The translations under genes were made by a program, and so were the position numbers. Under the pieces are notes generated by a model. That model saw only the letters and a list, made by a program, of their open reading frames with translations, was not told the origin of the DNA and did not search any database. A DNA stretch of 64,000 nucleotides from an uncultured Opitutia bacterium (lineage in GTDB: Bacteria; Verrucomicrobiota; Verrucomicrobiia; Opitutales; Opitutaceae), in the NCBI GenBank assembly GCA_903859715.1, contig CAIONS010000027.1, forward strand, positions 56,534 through 120,533, written 5' to 3'. Below are positions 44,937 through 53,832 of the stretch, piece by piece (the stretch's first letter is position 1; every line of letters starts with the position of its first letter).

Positions 44937-45682
44937 ACGCGGCCAATTGCGGATTGCGGATTGCGGATACCGGATCGGGACTGCAGCAACGGCCTGCGGC
45001 CGTGGTTGGGATCCAATCAAAAATCCAGAATCCAAAATCGAAAATTCGCGCCGGTTTCACCCTGCTCGAGATCCTCCTCGCGCTGGCGCTGACGGCGTTG
45101 GTGCTAGTGTCGCTCAACGTGTTTGTGTTCTCGATGGGCGAACTTTGGGGGCGTAATACGGAGGTCCGCCTCTTCGACCGGCATGTGCGCGCGGTCACGC
45201 GGTTTCTCGACCAGCAATTGCGCGCGGCGGCGCTGCCGCCGTCGTCGGTTGCCGGGGGCACGCCGATCACGGCGCAGGAGGTCCGCCCGCTCGGTGGCCA
45301 GTCGGACAACCTGCTCACGTTTGAGCTGATCGCGGGCTGCCGGCTATTCAACTGGCCCGACCGGCCGCTGCCGGAGGTCGTGTGTTCGCTGCAGGCGCGC
45401 GAGAGCCAGGGGCTGGTGCTGCTGTGGCAGTCGCGCCTGGAGAAGAATTTTGGCGAGGACCCGCCGCGCGAGCTGGTCATCACGCCGCTCGTCACCGCGC
45501 TGTCGTACGATTACTACGATTCGGAGTTCAAGACGTGGAAGACGGAGACCGCGATCCGGAAGGACACCTCGGGCCAGCTCCAAACCCCGCAGCGGCTGCG
45601 CCTGAAGTTCGCCTACGGCAAGATGACGCGGGAAACGGTCATCGTGCTGGCGGCGCCCACGGCCGGGATGCCCAACTTCTGA
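44933..45682 (+). CDS. gspJ: GspJ-like minor pseudopilin with repeat-encoded leader
   Basis: The mature part begins FTLLEILLALALTALVLVSL, then the GspJ-like region VRLFDRHVRAVTRFLDQQLR. The ATG is fixed by the ATGA overlap with gspI, leaving a 41-residue leader that is a translated inverted repeat (MNAANCGLRIADTGSGLQQR at its start). The basic residues just before the cleavage site (SKIQNPKSKIRAG) come from the right arm. An internal GTG at 45002 would give an 18-residue leader made wholly from repeat. The protein is 249 residues from the ATG. Confidence 0.85.
   Translation: MNAANCGLRIADTGSGLQQRPAAVVGIQSKIQNPKSKIRAGFTLLEILLALALTALVLVSLNVFVFSMGELWGRNTEVRLFDRHVRAVTRFLDQQLRAAALPPSSVAGGTPITAQEVRPLGGQSDNLLTFELIAGCRLFNWPDRPLPEVVCSLQARESQGLVLLWQSRLEKNFGEDPPRELVITPLVTALSYDYYDSEFKTWKTETAIRKDTSGQLQTPQRLRLKFAYGKMTRETVIVLAAPTAGMPNF
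44941..45048. repeat. Heptad-arm inverted repeat inside the gspJ leader
   Basis: The left arm AATTGCGGATTGCGGATTGC pairs in reverse with the right arm ATCCAGAATCCAAAATCGAA. The AATCC units match while the two intervening bases of each heptad differ (GC versus AA or AG). The left arm is the family of 20258-20420 and 25448-25624. The spacer carries a GCGGCC-rich hairpin (44990-45004). Confidence 0.8.
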
Positions 45683-45684
45683 AG

Positions 45685-46806
45685 ATGAACTCCGTGCGCT
45701 CACGCCGTGGCTCGGTGCTCATCATCGTCCTCGTGACCCTGCTGTTCACGTCGTTCGCGCTGGTGCTCTTTGTCGAGCAGGCGAGCACGGACCTGCTGGT
45801 CGAGGCGCGCGAGGCTTCGGCGCGGCGCCTGCGGCGGGAGGCCTACTCGGCCTTGGAGGTCACCCTGGCGACACTGGAGGACTTTCGCCAGGCCAACGGG
45901 GCGCTGCACAGTCCGGCGGAAGGATGGAGCGATCCGCTGGGCTGGGCGGGCTGGACGCCCCGCGAAGGTTGCACGGCGGAAGTCACGCTGCAGGACGAAA
46001 GCGGAAAGATTTCCCTGTCCCACGTCGATGGCGGCACCCTGACCAATCTTTTCAAGGCCTGGGACCTCAAGCAGGCGGACGCCGAGCATCTCACGGATGT
46101 GCTGCTGGGCTGGATGCAGCCGAACTACGTGCCCGCGACCGGCCAGGCGCCGGATTACGACCAGGCCGCGCTTCCCTATCTGGCGCCGGCCCGGCCGATG
46201 CGCTCGTATTCGGAACTGGCGGCGATCGATTACGCCCGCGAGGTGTTTTATGACGACCAGGGCCGCCCGAATGCGCTGTGGCACCGGTTTGTTGCCACGT
46301 TTTCCCTCTATAATTACCAGCAGTGCAACCTGAACGCCGCCACCCCGGACGTGCTGGCCGCCATCGGATTCCCGGACCTCTCGCAGCAGCAGCGCTTCAA
46401 TGATTTTCTGGCCGGCACCGGCGCCTATGCCACGCAGGGCCCCAGCTGGTTCACGACGGCGATGCAGGCCAGTACCGTGCTGGGCTCGGCGGCGCTGCCG
46501 CCGCTGGCCGGCATCCAGGTCCGGGCGCTGCGGGTGAACGTGACCATCCGGGAGGGCCACGAGGAATTCCGCCTGTCCGCGGTGGTGGCACCGCAGGGCG
46601 GCGCGACTATCGTGCAGACGACTGCAACCTCCAACCGTCCGGCCGCGTCTGGCACGACGGCCACCGCCGCGACCACGCCGGCGGCCACGACCTCCTCGTC
46701 GACGACCACGACTGTTCCGCCGCAGCTCAACTACCCATTTACTCTCTTGGAAATTCAGGAAAATCCTGCGATTCCAACCCCTCCGCCCGCTGTCCCACCC
46801 GCATGA
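45685..46806 (+). CDS. gspK: GspK-like minor pseudopilin
   Basis: The 373-residue protein opens MNSVRSRRGSVLIIVLVTLL, a GspK-type prepilin start without the FTLLE motif. The alpha-domain follows: YQQCNLNAATPDVLAAIGFP. The GspK lacks +5 glutamate as is usual. The last 60 residues are Ser/Thr/Ala/Pro-rich and low in complexity (TTATAATTPAATTSSSTTTT). The gene starts 2 nt after gspJ and overlaps the next gene by ATGA. Confidence 0.82.
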   Translation: MNSVRSRRGSVLIIVLVTLLFTSFALVLFVEQASTDLLVEAREASARRLRREAYSALEVTLATLEDFRQANGALHSPAEGWSDPLGWAGWTPREGCTAEVTLQDESGKISLSHVDGGTLTNLFKAWDLKQADAEHLTDVLLGWMQPNYVPATGQAPDYDQAALPYLAPARPMRSYSELAAIDYAREVFYDDQGRPNALWHRFVATFSLYNYQQCNLNAATPDVLAAIGFPDLSQQQRFNDFLAGTGAYATQGPSWFTTAMQASTVLGSAALPPLAGIQVRALRVNVTIREGHEEFRLSAVVAPQGGATIVQTTATSNRPAASGTTATAATTPAATTSSSTTTTVPPQLNYPFTLLEIQENPAIPTPPPAVPPA

Positions 46807-47948
46807 CCCAGCCCTCCCTTAACCCGCCCAAGGCCGGCGCGCACGCCCCCAAGGTGGTGCTGTTGCCGGACGCGCTGTTTTTTACGCGGGCCATTTCCAT
46901 GGCGCCGGCGGCGACGCCCGCCGAGGCGGCGACCCAGGCGGAATTGGGTCTGGAGGCGCTTTCGCCCTTTTCGCCGGCGCAACTCTACCACGGGTTTTTC
47001 TGGGTGCCCGGCGCGGAGCGGGCGCTGGTCTTTGCGGCCTACCGGCGACGGTTTACGCGCGAGCAGGTCGAGGCCTGGAGCGGGGCCGAGCTGGTGCTGC
47101 CGGCGTTTGCCGCGTTGCTGGGCGGGGACGCTTCCCCGGCGACTACGCTGCTGGTCACCTCGGCGGACGGGCTGACCGCGATTCATTGGGATAAAGGAGC
47201 GGTTCCGGCGGCGGTGCTGTTCCGTCCGCTGCCACCCGAAGTGACGGACGAGGAACGGACCCGCGTGCGGGACGAGCTGCTGCGCGCGGCGGGCGGCAGC
47301 CGGGAAGTTATCGAGCTGGGCGCTCCGCCGGAAGCGGAGGCGGCCCTGGGGAGTGAGGATGAATTTGTTTTCCGGGCGGAGTCGCGGGTCTCGCGCCTGC
47401 CCGCGGTGCTGGCCGCGACAATGGACGTGCGGGACAAGGCGGAACTCGCCGCGCTGCGCCGCGCGCGCGCGCGCGACGTGATGCTCTGGCGCGGATTTCT
47501 CGGCTGCGCGGCGGCGATCGGCCTGATCGTGCTGGGCTGGGCGGCCATGTACGGCGCCGGCTTCTGGCAGAAGGTCCGCGAGACCAAGGTCGCGGCCCAG
47601 CAACCGGTCGTGGACCAGATCATGACCCAGCAGAGCCTGGCCACCCACATCAATGAGCTTTCGTCCAAGCGCCTCCTGCCACTCGAGATGATTTCGCTCG
47701 TGAGCGGCACGATCCGGCCGGTCTCGATCCAGTTCCTGCGCGCCACGACGGACGGGCTCTACACCCTGAAGGTAGACGCGCAGACGACGTCGCCGGCCGA
47801 GGTTTCCACCTTCCGCTCGGCGCTCAGCGACCTGCCGGCCTGCGAGAAGGTCGAGGTGCGCGACCAGCGCACGCGGGACAACCTCATGACGTTCACCCTC
47901 GTCATCACCTTCCACCCCGAGGCGCTCAAGCCCGCCACCGCGTCATGA
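46803..47948 (+). CDS. GspL-like inner-membrane assembly protein
   Basis: The 381-residue protein has a ~225-residue cytoplasmic region, one membrane helix (RGFLGCAAAIGLIVLGWAAM), and a periplasmic ferredoxin-like domain (LLPLEMISLVSGTIRPVSIQ; LKVDAQTTSPAEVSTF). This matches GspL or fused PilM/PilN-type proteins. The actin-like motifs of the cytoplasmic part are weak. Its position between gspK and a GspM-like gene, with ATGA overlaps on both sides, supports the role. Confidence 0.75.
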   Translation: MTQPSLNPPKAGAHAPKVVLLPDALFFTRAISMAPAATPAEAATQAELGLEALSPFSPAQLYHGFFWVPGAERALVFAAYRRRFTREQVEAWSGAELVLPAFAALLGGDASPATTLLVTSADGLTAIHWDKGAVPAAVLFRPLPPEVTDEERTRVRDELLRAAGGSREVIELGAPPEAEAALGSEDEFVFRAESRVSRLPAVLAATMDVRDKAELAALRRARARDVMLWRGFLGCAAAIGLIVLGWAAMYGAGFWQKVRETKVAAQQPVVDQIMTQQSLATHINELSSKRLLPLEMISLVSGTIRPVSIQFLRATTDGLYTLKVDAQTTSPAEVSTFRSALSDLPACEKVEVRDQRTRDNLMTFTLVITFHPEALKPATAS

Positions 47949-48475
47949 AATCCTTCAAGGCCTTTTTCCTCCACCGCCTCGTGCGCGAGAAACTGCTGCT
48001 GGTGGCGATCACGGCGCTGGTCGCGATCATGCTGCTGTCGAGCTTCAGCAAGCGGGCGGCGGCCTTCTGGCGCACGCAGCGGGCGACGACGGTGGCGCTC
48101 GCCGAGCAGCAGCAATGGCTGCAGGACCGCGCGGCGATCGAGGCCCACGCCCAGCAGGCGGTGAAGAACCTGGATCCGGCCCGCACGCTCGACGACACGC
48201 GCCTGGTCGGCGAACTGAACGCGCTCGCGCGCAGCCAAGGGATGCGTTTCACGAACGATACGCCGCAGACGGAGCGCAGCGGCCAGTTCGCGGTGCACAC
48301 GGTGCAATTCAACCTGCAGAAAACCGATTGGGAATCGCTGAAACGCTTCTATCTCGAGCTGACCAAGCGCTCGCCGTACATCGGCATCGAGCAGTTCAGC
48401 CTGCAGTCCGACCGCGCCAGCCCGATGCAGCTCAACGCCTCGATCCGGGTGTCGTCGGTCGAAATCGTGCGCTGA
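47945..48475 (+). CDS. GspM/PilO-like membrane protein
   Basis: The 176-residue protein has one N-terminal membrane helix (KLLLVAITALVAIMLLSSF), a coiled-coil (ALAEQQQWLQDRAAIEAHAQ) and a small alpha/beta domain (WESLKRFYLELTKRSPYIGI). This is the GspM/PilO layout, which pairs with GspL/PilN. It ends the plus-strand secretion block. Assignment rests on architecture and position. Confidence 0.72.
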   Translation: MKSFKAFFLHRLVREKLLLVAITALVAIMLLSSFSKRAAAFWRTQRATTVALAEQQQWLQDRAAIEAHAQQAVKNLDPARTLDDTRLVGELNALARSQGMRFTNDTPQTERSGQFAVHTVQFNLQKTDWESLKRFYLELTKRSPYIGIEQFSLQSDRASPMQLNASIRVSSVEIVR

Positions 48476-48502
48476 GGGGCGACGATGCGATTTGTTTTTA
48501 CG

Positions 48503-48595
48503 GGAGGCAAGGGAGGGAACGGAGCGACAATCCGCGGTCAAGAAGGGGTTTTGGTCCGATCTCATTTCTCGCGGTTGCCTCCTGTAAAATGCCTT
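48503..48595. repeat. Inverted repeat, TTTTACNGGAGGCAA family
   Basis: The left arm TTTTACGGGAGGCAAGGGA (about 48495-48513) pairs with TTGCCTCCTGTAAAA (48578-48592). A related arm occurs at 40787-40810. The arm units are about 9 nt (GGAGGNAAN). It lies just before the DUF3570 gene, in the gap that should hold its promoter. Confidence 0.7.
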
Positions 48596-48700
48596 GGTTT
48601 CAGCCAGGCGCTTCGCGACGAAATTTCTGACGGGTTTGTTACCATGCCCGCTTGCTTTTCACTCGCTAACGGGCGGGGGCTCGTTTGGACTCCGCGCCAT

Positions 48701-49855
48701 ATGAGGTCGATGCACGTCCCGTATCGCGCGCTGGCGGTGGCCGGTTTGCTGGCCTGGCTTGCTCCCCGGATGGCTCGGGCGGAGGACTCCGTGACCTACG
48801 ATTACGAGGATTACCGCGAGGCGGATGGCCGTGTGGCGGTGCAGGCGCAATATGGGCTGGTGCAACAGGACCTCGGCCCGGACATGCACTTGAAACTGCA
48901 GAGCGCAATCGATGCGATCGCTGGAGCAACCCCGAATGGGGCGCCGCCGGCCACGCCCGGCGGCCCGGTGCCGCTTTCCTACACCTCCGACCGACGCAAG
49001 GCGTGGAGCACGGATCTTTCCCGCCAGTTTTCCGGCCTCAATGTCGCCCTGGGCTATGCCTACAGCCGGGAGAGCGATTATGTGTCCAACGGCTGGTCGA
49101 TCAACACGCTGACCGACTTCAACCAGAAGAACACCACGCTGCTGCTCGGTGCCGCCGGGACGGACGACCGGGTCACGCTGCGCTATCTGGACACCGTCAA
49201 GCCGAAGCATGGCCTGGATCTCATCACGGGCCTCACCCAGCTGCTCGACCCGCTGACCTCGGTCACCTTCAACGTCGGATACGGCCGGAGCACGGGTTAC
49301 CTGGCCGACCCCTACCGGGTCGTGGAAAAAAGGACGGAGGTTTTCCCGGGCCTGTTCCTTCCGCTGCTTTATCCGGAAAACCGGCCGGATGAGCGCAGCA
49401 AGTGGACCGCGTACGCTGCGATCAACCGGTCGGTGCCCAAGTTGAACGGTGCGGTCGAGGCGAGCTACCGGTTTTACCACGACACGTTTGGCACGACCGC
49501 GCACACGGTCGACCTCGCGTGGTTCCAAAAGATCGGGGAGCATCTCATCCTGCGGCCGGGCCTCCGGCTTTACGAACAGACCGCCGCCAATTTTTACGCC
49601 GTCTCATTTGACGGGGTCAGTTACACCCCGTCCCAGCTGCCGAACCCGGCCGGCCCGTTTTATTCGGCGGACTACCGGCTCTCCGCCTTCCGCAGCTACA
49701 ACTACGGCCTGAAGGCGATCTGGACCGTCAACGCCTCCTGGCAGTTCAATGCCGCGATCGAGCAGTACCAGATGCACGGCACGGATCACGTCACTTCCGC
49801 CAGCGCCTATCCACGGGCCGCCATCACCACGGCGGGGGTGAAATTCTCCTGGTAA
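48701..49855 (+). CDS. DUF3570-like outer-membrane beta-barrel protein
   Basis: The 384-residue product has a signal peptide (YRALAVAGLLAWLAPRMARA). A beta-barrel pattern of alternating residues follows (SVTYDYEDYREADGRVAVQA; TDLSRQFSGLNVALGYAYS), ending in the aromatic C-terminus GVKFSW. It resembles DUF3570 proteins, whose function is unknown. ATG 48701 precedes a compact signal peptide, and 48710 is also possible. It is followed 9 nt later by an ApbE gene, so one transcript is likely. Confidence 0.78.
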   Translation: MRSMHVPYRALAVAGLLAWLAPRMARAEDSVTYDYEDYREADGRVAVQAQYGLVQQDLGPDMHLKLQSAIDAIAGATPNGAPPATPGGPVPLSYTSDRRKAWSTDLSRQFSGLNVALGYAYSRESDYVSNGWSINTLTDFNQKNTTLLLGAAGTDDRVTLRYLDTVKPKHGLDLITGLTQLLDPLTSVTFNVGYGRSTGYLADPYRVVEKRTEVFPGLFLPLLYPENRPDERSKWTAYAAINRSVPKLNGAVEASYRFYHDTFGTTAHTVDLAWFQKIGEHLILRPGLRLYEQTAANFYAVSFDGVSYTPSQLPNPAGPFYSADYRLSAFRSYNYGLKAIWTVNASWQFNAAIEQYQMHGTDHVTSASAYPRAAITTAGVKFSW

Positions 49856-49864
49856 CTTCGGGCC

Positions 49865-50860
49865 ATGCCCCTGCTCACCCAAGCCCAACGCCAGACACCG
49901 ACGCTGCCCGCCGGGGCCTTGGGCGTGGATATCCCGCTGCGCCGTCTGACCTTTCCCGCGCTCGGCACGACCTGCGAAGTCCAGTACGCCACGAAGGACC
50001 CCGAGCAGGCGGCACGGTTTGAGCAGGCCGCGGTGGCCTGGGTGGAGGCCTTTGAGGCCAAGTACTCACGCTTCCGTCCCGACAGCCTGATCAGCCGGAT
50101 CAACGCCGCGGCGGGGCGCGAGTGGGTCGCGATCGATCCCGAGATGGAGCAGATGCTGAAGCTCTGCGAAACCCTGCACTTCATGACGCAGGGCGTGCTG
50201 GATCCCACGGCACTCCCGCTCATCCGCCTGTGGAATTACAAGGCGGAGAAACCCGTGATCCCTACTGCGCCGCAGATCGCCGGGGCCCGGAGCCTCGTCG
50301 GCTGGGCGAAGGTGCAGCGCGCCGCGGGAAAAATCTTTCTGCCCCAGCAGGGCATGGCGCTCGATTTTGGAGGCTTCGGCAAGGAGTACGCCGTCGATGT
50401 CGTGGCGCAGATCGCGGTGGATCACGGCATCACCAATGTGCTCGTTGATTTCGGCCACGACCTGCGGGCCCTGGGTGCGCCGCCCGGCCGGCCGGCGTGG
50501 CACATTGGGCTGGAGGATCCGGCGAAACCCGGCACGCCGTCGGCCAGCGTGGCACTGCAAGGCAGCCGGGGCATCGCCTCGTCGGGTGACTATCTCCGTT
50601 GCTTCACCATCGAGGGAAAACGTTACGGGCACATCATCGATCCGCGTACGGGCTGGCCGGTGGCCAACGGATGCCAGCAGGCGACGGTCATCGCCGCCAC
50701 ATGCCTGCAGGCCGGCGTACTGTCCACCACGGCCTTTGTGCTGGGCGTGCCGAAAGGCGTCGAATTCATCCAGTCCTTTCCCGGCGCCGAGGGCCTGCTG
50801 CACACCGCCAATGCCCGCGCCCAGACCCGGGGATTCTTCAACTATGTCGCCGCTAATTAA
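49865..50860 (+). CDS. apbE: ApbE FAD:protein FMN transferase
   Basis: The 331-residue protein has GTTCEVQYATKDPEQAARF, SRFRPDSLISRINAAAGREW, the DFGGFGKEYAVDVVAQI segment and GHIIDPRTGWPV with the catalytic region. ApbE attaches FMN to Ser/Thr of extracytoplasmic proteins. No typical signal peptide or lipobox is visible at this start. Its neighbours suggest that an envelope redox protein is modified. The gene overlaps the next one by 17 nt. Confidence 0.88.
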   Translation: MPLLTQAQRQTPTLPAGALGVDIPLRRLTFPALGTTCEVQYATKDPEQAARFEQAAVAWVEAFEAKYSRFRPDSLISRINAAAGREWVAIDPEMEQMLKLCETLHFMTQGVLDPTALPLIRLWNYKAEKPVIPTAPQIAGARSLVGWAKVQRAAGKIFLPQQGMALDFGGFGKEYAVDVVAQIAVDHGITNVLVDFGHDLRALGAPPGRPAWHIGLEDPAKPGTPSASVALQGSRGIASSGDYLRCFTIEGKRYGHIIDPRTGWPVANGCQQATVIAATCLQAGVLSTTAFVLGVPKGVEFIQSFPGAEGLLHTANARAQTRGFFNYVAAN

Positions 50861-51416
50861 ATCCGCCCAGCCTGGTGGCAGCCGAGTTCGCGAGGCTGGG
50901 TTGGCCGGTGCGCTTCGTGCCAGCCTCCTTACGTCGGCTGCTACAATTATACTGCTGTTCACGGCCCCGGCGGCCCGCGCGGAGGTCAGGCCCGGCGATG
51001 CGTTTCCCGCCCTGGCCGCGGCCGGGCTGACGGGCGGGCCGCTCCCCGTGACCGCCGGACATGTGACCCTTGTGGATTTTTGGGCCTCGTGGTGCGCGCC
51101 GTGCAAGGCGTCGTTCCCGGCCTATGCCCGGATCCAGGCCGATTATGCGGCGCGCGGGCTGGTCGTGGTGGCGGTGAGCGTGGACGACCGGACCCGCGAC
51201 TACGAAGGGTTCCTGCAGAAATTCCATCCGGCCTTTGCCACGCTGCTTGACCAGCGGAAGCAGCTTGTGAGCACGGTGAAGGTGCCCGCGATGCCGACCT
51301 CCTATGTGCTGGGCCGCGACGGCCGCGTGCGCTTCGTGCATGCGGGTTTCCACGGCAGCGCCACCGAGCGGGAACTGCGCGCCCAGATCGAAACCCTGCT
51401 GGCCGAGAAAAGCTGA
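50844..51416 (+). CDS. TlpA-like thioredoxin with repeat-derived signal peptide
   Basis: The 190-residue protein has a thioredoxin fold with the active site WCAPCK and FPAYARIQADYAARGLVVVA, ending FVHAGFHGSATEREL. It would act on disulfides in the periplasm. Its N-terminal segment up to the cleavage site AARA-EV is encoded largely by an inverted repeat (50873-50945). A TTG at 50904 would give a shorter signal peptide, still using the right arm for ASLLTSAAT. ATG 50844 overlaps the apbE end. Confidence 0.85.
   Translation: MSPLIKSAQPGGSRVREAGLAGALRASLLTSAATIILLFTAPAARAEVRPGDAFPALAAAGLTGGPLPVTAGHVTLVDFWASWCAPCKASFPAYARIQADYAARGLVVVAVSVDDRTRDYEGFLQKFHPAFATLLDQRKQLVSTVKVPAMPTSYVLGRDGRVRFVHAGFHGSATERELRAQIETLLAEKS
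50873..50945. repeat. Inverted repeat, GTAGCAGCCGA...GAGGCTGG family, inside a signal peptide
   Basis: The left arm GGTGGCAGCCGAGTTCGCGA with GGCTGG (50873-50900) pairs with GCCAGCCTCCTTACGTCGGC with TGCTAC (50919-50945). Single arms of this family sit at 2338, 21790 and 61590. Here both arms are translated in the TlpA-like frame. Confidence 0.85.
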
Positions 51417-51483
51417 AATGACTCCCTTTGCTCTGAAACATTCTGTCATGCTTCGCTGCGCTCAGCATGCCAAACCCAACACC

Positions 51484-51714
51484 ATGAAATCCCCGCGCCT
51501 TCTGCTCCTCGCGTTCCTCGTCCTGCTGACGGGGCTCTTCACTGGCTGCACCAGTGTCAATGTCCAGCCGTGGGAACGGGCCACCCTGGCCAGCTACGCC
51601 ATGCAGCCGGACCGCGATCCGCTGGGCACCGCGATGTCGGAGCACATCTATTTTTCCCGGGAGTCGGCCAACGGCGGCCGCGGCGTTGGCGGCAGCGGCT
51701 GCGGCTGCAACTGA
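51484..51714 (+). CDS. DUF4266-like small lipoprotein with GCGC tail
   Basis: The 76-residue product has a lipoprotein signal (LVLLTGLFTGC), then the DUF4266 core VQPWERATLASYAMQPDRDP and EHIYFSRES. It ends GGRGVGGSGCGCN. The Gly/Cys tail is characteristic of these small proteins and could bind a metal or receive a modification. It lies 67 nt after the TlpA-like gene, completing a DUF3570-ApbE-TlpA-DUF4266 set. Confidence 0.82.
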   Translation: MKSPRLLLLAFLVLLTGLFTGCTSVNVQPWERATLASYAMQPDRDPLGTAMSEHIYFSRESANGGRGVGGSGCGCN

Positions 51715-51944
51715 GCCTGTGCCCGGCTATCCCTCTACCGCCCTTGCGTTGGCGCGGATTTTACCCTGCGGCGTTGGCTGCGGCATGAGCATTGCTCACG
51801 GATGGACGGCCCCGCGGGTGATGAACCCAGGATGGGGAGGGTAACAATCCTTTCATCAATGCCGTCTATCCCGCAAAGCCGAAGAGGCGGATGATTGTCC
51901 GATACCCAGGGTTTTCTCCGCGGTCAGTTTAGAAGTATTTCCCC

Positions 51945-53819
51945 ATGAAATTATCCCCCTCGCTGCAACGCCGGCTACACTGGTTCAACCTGCCCACCGG
52001 GCTGCTCATCGCCCTGCTGCAGCGCACGCCCGTGCTGCGCGTCGCCGCCGCCGTGGAGGAGATGGTCACAGCCTCGCCGGCGGGGGCGGTGCTGAAGTCC
52101 ATGGCACTCGCGACGGCGTCGCTCGGGGCCATCGACACGCTGGCGGGCGCCACGACCGCGCAACTGGTGACCTCAAATAACTCGCCTTCTGGAGTCAGTG
52201 TCACGGTCGGCACGGCGGGGGTGGCGGTGGCCATTTCCCTGACCGGCACGAATACCGCGACCCAGTCCTGGACAATCACGGGTCCCATTGCGCCGGGCTT
52301 GAGTTTTTCCGGACTCACCTCCGCCGGCACGACCAACACAAGCATCTTGCTGCTCAGCGGAACGCCCACCGCAGCTGGCATCTATGAGGTTACGCTCACG
52401 GCCTGGCAGAATCTCAATGGTTCCGGGAACGCCCACTCCTATTTCTACACCGTCACGGTCACAGCCGGAGCGACCTCGCTTCCCACGATCACTTCGCAAC
52501 CGCAGAGCCAGACGGTCGGGGCGGGCGGTTCGGTGACGTTCTATGTCGGGGCCTCGGGCAATCCGGCGCCAACAATCCAGTGGAACAAGGGCGGCGTTGC
52601 CATTGCGGGTGAGACCGGCACGGCGCTCACCCTGAACAATGTACAGGCCGCGGATGCCGCGATTTACACCGCGGTTGCGACCAACTCCACGGGTTCGGTC
52701 ACGAGCAGCGAGGCGGTCCTGACCGTCACGGCTTCGGCTGCACCGGTCATCACCAGCCAGCCCCAGGGCCACACGGTGGCCACGGGCAGTTCGGTGGTCT
52801 TCAGCGTGGGGGCGTCGGGCGGAGGATTGATGTACCAATGGGCAAGAGGAACGACGCCTATTTCCGGGGCCACCGGGAGCCAGTTTCTCATTTCCAACGC
52901 CCAGGCGAGTGACAGCGGCGGCTATGTCGTGACCGTGAGCAATGGTTCCAGCTCGGTGCTCAGCAGTCCCGCGAGCCTGACCGTGGTCAACTCCACCAAT
53001 CCCGGACGCCTCATCAACGTCTCGGTCCGCATCGTCTCAGGCACGGGAGCCAATGTGCTGTTCGTGGGCTTTGTAACAGGTGGCGCCGGCACCACGGGGA
53101 GCAAGGAGCTGCTGGTTCGCGGGGTCGGCCCGACCCTGACCAATTTCTGGGTTCCCGGAGCGATGGCGGATCCGATCCTTGAGATCATTCCCTCGGGCGC
53201 CACAGTCCCGCTCCTGACCAATGACAACTGGGGCGGTGATCCCACCGTCACGAGCGTAGCCAATGCCGTGGGCGCCTTTTCCCTGACGAGCACCACCAGC
53301 CTGGATGCGGCGTTGGTTGCGACGCTGCCTGCCGGCGTATATTCGGCCGAGGTGGCGGGAGTGAACTCCACAACGGGAACGGTCCTGGCGGAGATCTATG
53401 ATGCCAATCCATCGATCTACAGCCCGACGACCCCGCGCCTGGTCAACCTCTCGGCGCGGGCGTCCATGACCAATGCCAATCCGCTGATCGCGGGATTTGT
53501 AATCGGGGGTTCCACTGCCAAAACGCTGCTGATCCGCGCGGTGGGTCCAACCCTCGCCACTTACGCCGTCACTGGCGCGATGTCCGACCCGCAGCTCCAG
53601 CTTAATTTCCCGGGGGGCACCACCCTGACCAATGACAATTGGGGCGGTTCACCGCTCATCAGCACGACCGCGGGCAACCTGGGGGCCTTTAGCTTGGATC
53701 CAGCGAGCCTCGATGCCGTTCTGCTCGTGACGCTCGATCCGGGGGTTTATTCCGCGGAAGCGCTCGGCGTGGGCGGGGCCTCAGGCGTCGTGCTCGTGGA
53801 AATCTACGAGGTGCCATAA
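51945..53819 (+). CDS. Surface protein with immunoglobulin-like domains
   Basis: The 624-residue protein starts with a basic segment (KLSPSLQRRLHWFNLPTGLL). One cadherin/Ig-like domain (about 80-170) and two Ig-like domains (TITSQPQSQTVGAGGSVTFY and VITSQPQGHTVATGSSVVFS) follow. Two ~140-residue C-terminal repeats share RLxNxSxRxxx...FVxGG...LLxRxVGPTL...DNWGG...VYSAExxGV. That repeat is common in large Opitutaceae surface proteins. It is probably exported, perhaps by the adjacent secretion system. No enzyme domain is seen. Confidence 0.8.
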   Translation: MKLSPSLQRRLHWFNLPTGLLIALLQRTPVLRVAAAVEEMVTASPAGAVLKSMALATASLGAIDTLAGATTAQLVTSNNSPSGVSVTVGTAGVAVAISLTGTNTATQSWTITGPIAPGLSFSGLTSAGTTNTSILLLSGTPTAAGIYEVTLTAWQNLNGSGNAHSYFYTVTVTAGATSLPTITSQPQSQTVGAGGSVTFYVGASGNPAPTIQWNKGGVAIAGETGTALTLNNVQAADAAIYTAVATNSTGSVTSSEAVLTVTASAAPVITSQPQGHTVATGSSVVFSVGASGGGLMYQWARGTTPISGATGSQFLISNAQASDSGGYVVTVSNGSSSVLSSPASLTVVNSTNPGRLINVSVRIVSGTGANVLFVGFVTGGAGTTGSKELLVRGVGPTLTNFWVPGAMADPILEIIPSGATVPLLTNDNWGGDPTVTSVANAVGAFSLTSTTSLDAALVATLPAGVYSAEVAGVNSTTGTVLAEIYDANPSIYSPTTPRLVNLSARASMTNANPLIAGFVIGGSTAKTLLIRAVGPTLATYAVTGAMSDPQLQLNFPGGTTLTNDNWGGSPLISTTAGNLGAFSLDPASLDAVLLVTLDPGVYSAEALGVGGASGVVLVEIYEVP

Positions 53820-53832
53820 CCCGGCGGAAGCC

